NCBI GenBank assembly: GCA_030523385.1
Contig: JAUNIV010000134.1
Location: forward strand, 1 to 6,762
Length of the DNA stretch: 6,762 nucleotides
Source of the DNA: Bacteroidales bacterium
GTDB taxonomy: Bacteria > Bacteroidota > Bacteroidia > Bacteroidales > Bacteroidaceae
Direction: 5' to 3'
Shown here: one piece after another, positions 1-5,069 of the stretch
Numbering within the stretch: the first letter of the stretch is position 1
How the letters are laid out: the number at the start of each line of letters is the position of its first letter
Position numbers and translations under genes: made by a program
Notes under the pieces: model-generated
What the model saw: only the letters and a program-made list of their open reading frames with translations
Told to the model about the DNA's origin: nothing
Database searches by the model: none

Positions 1-133
1 TACGGAGCGCGACCTTTATACAAAGAACATTCCCGAATATCAAGAACACGCAGCTACAGTGACAGCCGTTGTTGCTTTGGGTATAGCCAATTTAGATAAA
101 CAGCTGTCTCGCGAAGGAATGTACAAGGAGTAG
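1..133 (+). CDS. 3' end of an unrecognised upstream gene (partial, 43 codons)
   Basis: An open frame enters from the left edge (first full codon at base 2) and ends at a TAG at 131-133. The 43 visible residues begin TERDLYTKNIPEYQEHAATV and end in GMYKE. The middle (about residues 16-31) is rich in Ala, Val and Leu and could be one helix; there is no evident signal, motif or domain that I can name. The other two forward frames are closed in this stretch, and the codon choice resembles the genes downstream, so it is probably a real C-terminus. It runs in the same direction as the ATP synthase genes but is separated from atpD by 196 bases with its own promoter-like site, so it is probably not part of that operon. 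Function unknown. Confidence 0.6.
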   Translation, partial: TERDLYTKNIPEYQEHAATVTAVVALGIANLDKQLSREGMYKE

Positions 134-175
134 TGAAATTTGGCTCATTTTTCTTTATTATGTGCAGTAATGTCG

Positions 176-192
176 TTTTTTAGTGTAAAAAA
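176..192. repeat. Perfect AT-rich inverted repeat (7-bp arms, 3-base centre)
   Basis: TTTTTTA-GTG-TAAAAAA is perfectly symmetrical. It lies about 35 bases upstream of the -7 box. It is too AT-rich and loop-poor to be a good terminator; it could be an upstream promoter element, a protein site or chance. Its first 11 bases (TTTTTTAGTGT) recur at 5032-5042 in front of atpA. Confidence 0.4.
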
Positions 193-198
193 TGTTAG

Positions 199-209
199 CT
201 GAAGTTCAG
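199..209. repeat. Short palindrome overlapping the -33 region
   Basis: CTGAA-G-TTCAG is an 11-base palindrome around a single central base, lying where the -33 element would be. Such a site could be an operator, but at this length it may be chance. Confidence 0.25.
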
Positions 210-234
210 TTTACTGATATAATGTTTACCTTTG
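204..234 (+). promoter_or_regulatory. Probable Bacteroidota-type promoter for the atp operon
   Basis: TACCTTTG at 227-234 matches the Bacteroides -7 consensus TAnnTTTG exactly. The -33 element (consensus TTTG) is weak: GTTC at 204-207 sits at a suitable 19-base spacing but matches only at its two central T positions. A start site near 239-243 would be expected, giving a leader of about 90 bases before atpD. The position directly upstream of the first gene of a long co-directional cluster fits an operon promoter. An 8-base box can occur by chance, so this is an inference. Confidence 0.6.
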
Positions 235-247
235 CCGCACAACTTTT

Positions 248-301
248 ATGGGGGAACTGATGAACAAATCAACCCTCGAAAATGTTAAGGGTAAAAAGTA
301 A
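248..301 (+). other. Possible 17-codon leader ORF
   Basis: ATG at 248 opens MGELMNKSTLENVKGKK and stops at TAA 299-301, wholly inside the predicted leader. An inner ATG at 260 lies 4 bases after a GGGGGA run (250-255) that resembles a ribosome binding site, giving a 13-residue lysine-rich peptide. No homologue is recognised, and a frame this short occurs easily by chance. Confidence 0.2.
250..292 (+). promoter_or_regulatory. Leader segment with two competing hairpins
   Basis: CCCTC at 273-277 can pair with GGGGG at 250-254 (one G-U pair), extended inside by TGAT (258-261) with ATCA (268-271) around a 6-base loop. Alternatively ACCCT at 272-276 pairs perfectly with AGGGT at 288-292 around an 11-base loop. 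The two stems share the CCCT strand and exclude each other. Neither is followed by a T-run, so this is not a terminator. A regulatory role is inference only. Confidence 0.3.
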
Positions 302-329
302 TTTATAAAACAAAAGTAAATTGAAGCTT

Positions 330-1868
330 ATGTCACAGGTTATTGGACATATTTCGCAGGTTATCGGACCGGTAGTCGATGTGTGCTTTGAGAGAAAAGA
401 AAGCATCGACACCGATCTTTTGCTTCCGAGTATTCACGACGCACTGACTATCAAACGCAAGGACGGCAGAACGTTGGTCGTGGAAGTACAACAACACATA
501 GGTGAGGACACCGTGCGCACGGTCGCTATGGATAGTACGGACGGGTTGCAAAGGGGTATGGAGGTGGTACCTACAGGACACCCTATCACCATGCCGGTGG
601 GAAACCAGATTAAAGGAAGACTGATGAATGTGGTGGGCGAAGCTGTGGACGGCATGCGTCCTTTAGACAAGGAAGGTGCTTACCCCATACACCGTGAGCC
701 TCCCAAGTTTGAAGAGCTTTCCACCGTTCAAGAAGTACTTTTTACGGGTATTAAGGTCATTGACTTGCTGGAGCCTTATTCCAAGGGTGGAAAGATTGGC
801 CTGTTTGGTGGTGCCGGTGTGGGCAAGACGGTGCTTATCATGGAGTTGATAAACAACATTGCCAAGAAGCATAATGGTTTCTCCGTATTTGCCGGTGTGG
901 GCGAACGTACGCGTGAGGGTAACGACCTGTTGCGCGAGATGATCGAATCCGGAGTAATACGCTACGGAGAAGAGTTTAAGAAAAGTATGGAAGAAGGTCA
1001 TTGGGACCTCTCCAAAGTGGATTACAATGAGGTGGAGAAATCGCAGGCTACGCTGGTGTATGGCCAGATGAACGAACCGCCCGGAGCACGTTCTTCCATC
1101 GCCCTTTCGGGACTGACCGTGGCAGAGTCTTTCCGTGACCGCAAGAGCGGAGATGCCAACGGACCGCGAGACATTCTGTTCTTTATCGACAACATATTCC
1201 GTTTCACGCAGGCGGGTTCCGAAGTGTCCGCTTTGTTGGGACGTATGCCGTCGGCTGTGGGTTATCAGCCTACGCTGGCCACAGAGATGGGACAGATGCA
1301 GGAGCGAATCACTTCTACGAAGAACGGTTCTATCACTTCCGTGCAGGCGGTATATGTGCCGGCCGATGACTTGACCGACCCTGCCCCTGCCACTACATTT
1401 ACCCACCTGGATGCCACTACCGTGTTGAGCCGTAAGATTACCGAGTTGGGTATCTATCCGGCAGTTGATCCGTTGGAATCCACTTCGCGCATCCTCGACC
1501 CGCTCATTGTTGGTCAGGAACACTACGATGTGGCTCAGCGCGTAAAGCAGATTCTTCAGCGCAACAAGGAGTTGCAAGACATCATTTCGATTTTGGGTAT
1601 GGACGAGTTGAGCGATGAAGACCGCCAGACGGTGAATCGCGCCCGTCGTGTACAGCGTTTCTTGTCACAACCTTTTGCCGTGGCCGAACAGTTTACGGGT
1701 GTGCCGGGCGTGATGGTCTCCATCGAAGATACCATCAAAGGCTTCCGCATGATTCTGGACGGCGAGGTGGATTACCTGCCCGAACAGGCTTTCCTCAATG
1801 TAGGCACCATCGAAGAAGCGATAGAAAAAGGAAAGAAATTGCTGGATGCAGCCGAGAACAAGAAATAA
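330..1868 (+). CDS. atpD: ATP synthase F1 subunit beta
   Basis: Catalytic beta subunit of F1, binding and interconverting ADP plus phosphate and ATP at the alpha/beta interface on the cytoplasmic side. The start is ATG 330 (MSQVIGHISQVIGPVVDV, the usual beta opening); the in-frame TTG at 321 would add three residues with no family support. The protein has 512 residues. Visible motifs: Walker A GGAGVGKT at 160-167 (Lys166), catalytic Glu192 in GVGERTREGND, Walker B FFIDN with Asp287, and DELSDED at 425-431, the lineage form of the DELSEED loop that contacts gamma. It is longer than the roughly 460-480 residues common elsewhere, mainly through a charged insert near 211-238 and a small one just before Walker B. 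It is first in the operon, 9 bases before atpC. No Shine-Dalgarno site is evident; the upstream bases are A-rich, as is usual in Bacteroidota. Confidence 0.98.
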   Translation: MSQVIGHISQVIGPVVDVCFERKESIDTDLLLPSIHDALTIKRKDGRTLVVEVQQHIGEDTVRTVAMDSTDGLQRGMEVVPTGHPITMPVGNQIKGRLMNVVGEAVDGMRPLDKEGAYPIHREPPKFEELSTVQEVLFTGIKVIDLLEPYSKGGKIGLFGGAGVGKTVLIMELINNIAKKHNGFSVFAGVGERTREGNDLLREMIESGVIRYGEEFKKSMEEGHWDLSKVDYNEVEKSQATLVYGQMNEPPGARSSIALSGLTVAESFRDRKSGDANGPRDILFFIDNIFRFTQAGSEVSALLGRMPSAVGYQPTLATEMGQMQERITSTKNGSITSVQAVYVPADDLTDPAPATTFTHLDATTVLSRKITELGIYPAVDPLESTSRILDPLIVGQEHYDVAQRVKQILQRNKELQDIISILGMDELSDEDRQTVNRARRVQRFLSQPFAVAEQFTGVPGVMVSIEDTIKGFRMILDGEVDYLPEQAFLNVGTIEEAIEKGKKLLDAAENKK

Positions 1869-1877
1869 ATGTGAGTT

Positions 1878-2135
1878 ATGGAACATCATGAATCACTTCA
1901 TCTGATTGTTGTTTCGCCGGAAGCTACCCTCTATGACGGCAAGGTGCAAATAGTGAGCCTGCCGGGCGAGATGGGATCCTTCTCCGTTTTGTTTGGCCAT
2001 GCTCCGCTCATATCTTCCTTAGTAGCAGGAGAGATACGCTACAGGGAGGCAGACGAGCCGGAGAAGTACATCGGGCTGTCAGGAGGATTTGTCGAGATAA
2101 GGGATAATGTGGTTTCCGCGTGTGTGGAAATTTGA
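1878..2135 (+). CDS. atpC: ATP synthase F1 subunit epsilon, short form
   Basis: Epsilon sits on the foot of the gamma stalk and links it to the c ring. The 85 residues match the N-terminal beta-sandwich domain: LHLIVVSPEATLYDGKV near the start, LPGEMGSFSVLFGHAPLIS around 28-46, and the sandwich-closing GGFVEIRDNVVSACVEI at the end. The protein then stops. The C-terminal two-helix domain present in the roughly 130-140-residue E. coli and Bacillus proteins is absent, and the next reading frame does not encode it. This short form is common in Bacteroidota, so it is probably not a recent truncation. Without the helices, epsilon can couple rotor parts but cannot act as the extended-helix brake on ATP hydrolysis. 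The gene starts 9 bases after atpD, with a GAG just upstream of the start, and ends 10 bases before the AtpI-like gene. Confidence 0.95.
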   Translation: MEHHESLHLIVVSPEATLYDGKVQIVSLPGEMGSFSVLFGHAPLISSLVAGEIRYREADEPEKYIGLSGGFVEIRDNVVSACVEI

Positions 2136-2145
2136 TGCGGGAAAT

Positions 2146-2559
2146 ATGTTTTTATTAGTCGCAAAGAGAAAGTTTATCATATCACTCACCATTCTGATGG
2201 TGGTGTTGAGTTGGGGAGGAGCGTTGTTGTTTCACACGCTGTTGCCACAGTATTATTTTGCGTGGTATCCTTCCATCCCCATCTTCTTCTATCTCTTCGG
2301 GCTGTTTTACATATTCATGTTCGGTTATTGCTATCGGGTGAATCCTCAGAAGATGGTGGCGGTCTATTTGGTAGCCAAGGTGACCAAGATGCTGCTCAGC
2401 ATATTGATTCTGATGATTTATGCCGTAGCGGTGGCTCATCAGGTAATTCCATTCATAGCCACCTACATGGCGTTCTATGTGATTTTCCTGATATTTGAGA
2501 CCCGTTTCTTTTTCCATTTCGAGATAAAACATAAAAGTAATAAGTACAAGTATAGGTAA
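2146..2559 (+). CDS. Four-helix membrane protein, AtpI-like (probable ATP synthase assembly protein)
   Basis: A 137-residue protein of unproven function. I chose ATG 2146, which follows a GCGGGA stretch by a few bases; an upstream in-frame ATG at 2107 would overlap atpC by 29 bases and add a non-membrane lead. Four hydrophobic segments are visible: about 10-33, 42-63, 73-97 and 100-125, followed by a basic tail (KHKSNKYKYR). Lys78 and Lys81 sit in or near helix 3 and Glu118 in helix 4. AtpI proteins have this size and four helices, are coded directly before atpB, and are thought to help c-ring assembly or ion supply. Sequence likeness to AtpI is weak by eye; the call rests mainly on size, topology and place. 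It shares one base with atpB (TAATG), suggesting coupled translation. It could instead be a lineage-specific Fo accessory protein. Confidence 0.7.
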   Translation: MFLLVAKRKFIISLTILMVVLSWGGALLFHTLLPQYYFAWYPSIPIFFYLFGLFYIFMFGYCYRVNPQKMVAVYLVAKVTKMLLSILILMIYAVAVAHQVIPFIATYMAFYVIFLIFETRFFFHFEIKHKSNKYKYR

Positions 2560-3644
2560 TGTATATGATGAGAAGTTTGCGATACATAGCAGCGGTTTTG
2601 GCATGTCTGGCGGTGTTCGTGCAGGGAGCGATGGCTCAGGAAGAACCTTCGGCCGACGGCAAGGAACAGCCGATAGATGTCAATGAAGTTGTTTTCGGAC
2701 ATATAGGTGATTCGTATGAATGGCATATCACCGATATAGGCGGGAAAGCTATCAGCATTCCTCTTCCTGTCATTGTGAAGAGCAGCACGGGATGGCATGT
2801 TTTCCTTTCTTCTCGTTTGGAAGAAGGAGAATATGAGGGCCTGTACGTAGCCTCAGAGGGAGATAACAAAGGCAAGATAGTGGAACGGAATGCCGACGGG
2901 CAGGAAGTAAGACCACTGGATATTTCCATTACGAAAAATGTGACGGGACTGTTCATCAACAGTGCCATACTGGTGGCGCTCGTGTTGGGATGTGCCCGCT
3001 GGTATAAGAAACATCCCGTGGAACAGGAAGCTCCGAAAGGCGTGGTAGGCATGCTGGAGGCTTGCATCCTGTCTATCAACGACGATGTGATAAAAGGATG
3101 TGTGGGCAAGGACTACAGACGCTATGCTCCCTATCTGCTTACGGTCTTTTTCTTTATTCTCATCAATAACCTGATGGGACTGATACCTTTCTTTCCCGGA
3201 GGTGCCAATGTGACGGGAAATATAGCCATCACCTTCGTATTGGCCGTATGTACATTTCTTGCCGTCAATTTGTTTGGCAACAAGGAATATTGGAAAGAAA
3301 TCCTCTGGCCCGACGTACCCTGGTGGCTCAAGGCTCCGTTCCCCATGATGCCCATTATCGAATTGTTCGGTATCTTTACGAAGCCCTTTGCGCTGATGAT
3401 TCGTTTGTTTGCCAATATCATGGCAGGCCATGCAGCTATCCTCAGCCTCATCTCCATCATCTTTATTACGGCCAATCTGGGTCCGCTGATCAATGGTTCG
3501 ATGGGAGTGGTGGCAGTGCTCTTCGGTGTGTTCATGGATGCGCTTGAGTTGTTGGTGGCATTCATTCAGGCATACGTGTTTACTATGTTGTCGGCAGTGT
3601 TTATCGGGCTTTCCCGTACGGAGCCGGCACATGAAAAGAAATAA
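2559..3644 (+). CDS. atpB: ATP synthase Fo subunit a, with signal peptide and periplasmic N-terminal domain
   Basis: Subunit a is the membrane stator that provides the two ion half-channels beside the c ring. The essential arginine is Arg282 in IRLFANIMAGH, equivalent to E. coli R210. His291 and Glu330 occupy the places of E. coli E219 and H245, a swapped pair known from other a subunits; Gln337 matches Q252. Membrane segments lie near 128-148, 189-212 and 219-241, with the long hairpin helices from about 260 to 350. Unlike the roughly 270-residue E. coli protein, this one has 361 residues: a signal-like start (Arg5, Arg8, hydrophobic 10-21, AMA at 24-26 before Gln27) and then about 100 extra residues with HIGDSYEWHI at 48-57 and IPLPVI at 67-72. 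Starts at 2559, 2565 or 2568 are all possible; the first overlaps the previous stop codon. Confidence 0.96.
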   Translation: MYMMRSLRYIAAVLACLAVFVQGAMAQEEPSADGKEQPIDVNEVVFGHIGDSYEWHITDIGGKAISIPLPVIVKSSTGWHVFLSSRLEEGEYEGLYVASEGDNKGKIVERNADGQEVRPLDISITKNVTGLFINSAILVALVLGCARWYKKHPVEQEAPKGVVGMLEACILSINDDVIKGCVGKDYRRYAPYLLTVFFFILINNLMGLIPFFPGGANVTGNIAITFVLAVCTFLAVNLFGNKEYWKEILWPDVPWWLKAPFPMMPIIELFGIFTKPFALMIRLFANIMAGHAAILSLISIIFITANLGPLINGSMGVVAVLFGVFMDALELLVAFIQAYVFTMLSAVFIGLSRTEPAHEKK

Positions 3645-3683
3645 AAATAATAAATCAAATAATTAATTTAAAAACAAACTATT
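3645..3683 (+). promoter_or_regulatory. AT-rich translation start region of atpE
   Basis: The 39 bases between atpB and atpE contain no G and only four C, with runs of A and the stretch AATTAATTTAAAAA. There is no Shine-Dalgarno site. An unstructured leader of this sort favours ribosome access, and the c subunit is needed in about ten or more copies per enzyme, so this may raise its output. That role is inferred by analogy with the AT-rich atpE start region of E. coli. Confidence 0.45.
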
Positions 3684-3938
3684 ATGTTACTAGCAGTTTT
3701 ATTACAGTCCGCCGCAGCGGCAGGTTTAGGAAAATTGGGTGCTGCACTTGGAGCAGCTATTGCAGTAATCGGTGCAGGTATCGGTATCGGTAAGATTGGT
3801 GGTGCCGCCATGGAGGCCATTGCCCGTCAGCCGGAATCGGCAGGTGACATTCGTATGAATATGATTATCATCGCTGCCCTGGTAGAAGGTGTGGCACTGA
3901 TTGCCATCATTGTTTGTTTGTTGACTTTGTTCTTGTAA
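3684..3938 (+). CDS. atpE: ATP synthase Fo subunit c (ring proteolipid)
   Basis: Subunit c forms the rotating ring; each copy carries one ion on a carboxylate. The 84 residues form two helices joined by the polar loop ARQPE (47-51). Helix 1 has the GxGxGxG packing pattern (Gly30, 32, 34, 36). Helix 2 has the ion-binding Glu68 in AALVEGVALIA. The known Na+-type c subunit of Ilyobacter uses Gln32, Ser66, Thr67 and Tyr70 besides its Glu65; here the aligned residues are Ile35, Gly69, Val70 and Ile73. With those ligands gone, H+ coupling is predicted. The hydrophobic N-terminus precedes helix 1 by about ten residues and may be part of it; I see no separate signal peptide. The start ATG 3684 follows an AT-only-like spacer. 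The gene ends 17 bases before atpF. Confidence 0.97.
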   Translation: MLLAVLLQSAAAAGLGKLGAALGAAIAVIGAGIGIGKIGGAAMEAIARQPESAGDIRMNMIIIAALVEGVALIAIIVCLLTLFL

Positions 3939-3955
3939 TTTTTTAATAGGATAGT

Positions 3956-4456
3956 ATGTCATTGTTAACACCTGACAGCGGTCTGTTATTCTGGATGGTC
4001 ATCGTCTTCGGTATCGTCTTTGTCATCCTGGCAAAGTATGGTTTCCCGGTGATTGTCAGAATGGTGGATGAGCGGAAAGAGTATATCGACAAATCACTGC
4101 AGGCTGCGCGCCAGGCCAACGAACAGTTGGTCGGCGTCAAAGCCGAGAGTGAGGCGATATTGGCCAAGGCTCGCGAGGAACAGGCGCGCATCCTGAACGA
4201 GGCTCTCGCCACGCGCGAACGCATCGTGAAGGAAGCCCGGACACAGGCTCAGGTTGAAGGACAGAAACTGCTGGATGAGGCCAAGAAGCAGATCCAGACA
4301 GAAAAAGACAGTGCCATCAGCGACATACGTCGCCAGGTAGCTGTATTGTCTGTCGATATAGCCGAGAAGATCCTGCGCAAGAACCTCGACAATGAGAAAG
4401 AACAAATGGCCATGATAGACCGTTTGCTGGATGAAATAACTGTTTCCAAAAACTGA
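3956..4456 (+). CDS. atpF: ATP synthase Fo subunit b (peripheral stalk)
   Basis: Subunit b anchors the stator: an N-terminal membrane helix and a long coiled coil reaching delta at the top of F1. The 166-residue protein shows the membrane helix at about 9-26 (LLFWMVIVFGIVFVILAKYG) and then a nearly continuous charged, Ala-rich helix from about 36 to 145. It ends with the typical RRQVAVLSVDIAEKILRKNL at 125-144, the delta-binding part. Only one b-type gene is present, so a homodimer is expected rather than b/b'. An AGGAT at 3948-3952 gives one of the clearer ribosome binding sites in the window and supports ATG 3956. It sits 17 bases after atpE and 9 before atpH. Confidence 0.97.
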   Translation: MSLLTPDSGLLFWMVIVFGIVFVILAKYGFPVIVRMVDERKEYIDKSLQAARQANEQLVGVKAESEAILAKAREEQARILNEALATRERIVKEARTQAQVEGQKLLDEAKKQIQTEKDSAISDIRRQVAVLSVDIAEKILRKNLDNEKEQMAMIDRLLDEITVSKN

Positions 4457-4465
4457 TAGAGAATT

Positions 4466-5023
4466 ATGTATATAGGGGTATTTTCCATGCGCTACGCAAA
4501 AGCGTTGCTGGCTTATGCCAATGAGAACGGGGCAGAAGACACCGTGTATGAGGAAGCCAAAAAGCTGGCGGCAAGTTTCTCGGAAGTGCCCGAACTGCGC
4601 CAGGCACTGGACAATCCGGTGTTGTCTGTAAAGACCAAAGAAGAACTGATCGAACAGGCAGCCGGAGGGCAGAAACTGAGCAAGGAAATGAAACGCTTTG
4701 TCCGGGTGGTGCTTGAGGCACGGAGAGAGAAATTCTTTCAGTTCATAATCATGTCATACATCGACCTCTATCGGAAACAGAAGAACATCAGCGTAGGCAA
4801 AATCACTACCGTGTATCCGGTATCCGACAAGATAATTGCCCGAATACGGGCACTGGTGGTGTCAGAAACTCACGGCTCTGTGGAGTTTATAACTAAGACA
4901 GACCCCAGACTGGAGGGAGGCTTCATCTTTGAGATAGATACCTATCGCATGGATGCAAGTGTGTCCGACCAGCTGAGGAGAGTCAAGCAGCAGTTTATAG
5001 ACAAAAACAGGAGAATCGTGTGA
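4466..5023 (+). CDS. atpH: ATP synthase F1 subunit delta (OSCP homologue)
   Basis: Delta caps the alpha3beta3 head and ties it to the b dimer. The 185 residues include the N-terminal opening MRYAKALLAYA (8-18) of the helical bundle that binds alpha N-termini, and the C-terminal family signature TDPRLEGGFIFEID (145-158) followed by DASVSDQLRRVKQQF. I keep ATG 4466 because family members commonly have about seven residues before RYAKAL; ATG 4487 (Met8) is the alternative. Length is close to the family norm of about 175-185. It follows atpF by 9 bases and precedes atpA by 46 bases, the longest spacer inside the cluster. Confidence 0.96.
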   Translation: MYIGVFSMRYAKALLAYANENGAEDTVYEEAKKLAASFSEVPELRQALDNPVLSVKTKEELIEQAAGGQKLSKEMKRFVRVVLEARREKFFQFIIMSYIDLYRKQKNISVGKITTVYPVSDKIIARIRALVVSETHGSVEFITKTDPRLEGGFIFEIDTYRMDASVSDQLRRVKQQFIDKNRRIV

Positions 5024-5069
5024 GTTCCTCATTTTTTAGTGTTCAACTTTTAATTAAAGAAAAGAGATT
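5024..5069 (+). other. 46-base spacer before atpA
   Basis: This is the largest gap between genes of the operon. It is AT-rich and carries TTTTTTAGTGT at 5032-5042, identical to 176-186 upstream of atpD, and a purine-rich AAAGAAAAGAG just before the start codon that may help ribosome binding. I find no TAnnTTTG box and no hairpin, so neither a promoter nor a terminator is supported. Confidence 0.4.

Larger units (their letters stand above)
134..329 (+). other. Intergenic region and presumed 5' leader of the ATP synthase operon
   Basis: This 196-base AT-rich gap is the longest non-coding stretch in the window. It holds a Bacteroides-type -7 box (227-234), two short inverted repeats upstream of it (176-192 and 199-209), and a leader of about 90 bases with alternative stems and a 17-codon ORF. 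I see no convincing GC-rich hairpin plus T-run that would terminate the upstream gene, and no tRNA or other known RNA. Confidence 0.7.

Noticed and set aside
134..175. Terminator for the upstream gene
   Set aside because: T-rich stretches are present, but I find no GC-containing hairpin before them.
321..329. TTG start for atpD, three codons upstream
   Set aside because: ATG 330 gives the usual beta N-terminus, and nothing supports the longer form.
663..1577. 304-codon open frame on the minus strand inside atpD
   Set aside because: It lies wholly opposite the highly conserved beta coding sequence, has no recognisable domain, is rich in His, Arg, Gln and Thr as antisense frames often are, and is explained by the codon use of atpD.
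2107..2145. Upstream start for the AtpI-like gene
   Set aside because: It would overlap the end of atpC by 29 bases and add 13 residues outside the membrane pattern, whereas ATG 2146 has a purine-rich stretch just upstream.
2853..3632. 259-codon open frame on the minus strand inside atpB
   Set aside because: It is antisense to subunit a, has a low-complexity His/Gln/Lys-rich composition with no motif, and no promoter or start signal is seen.
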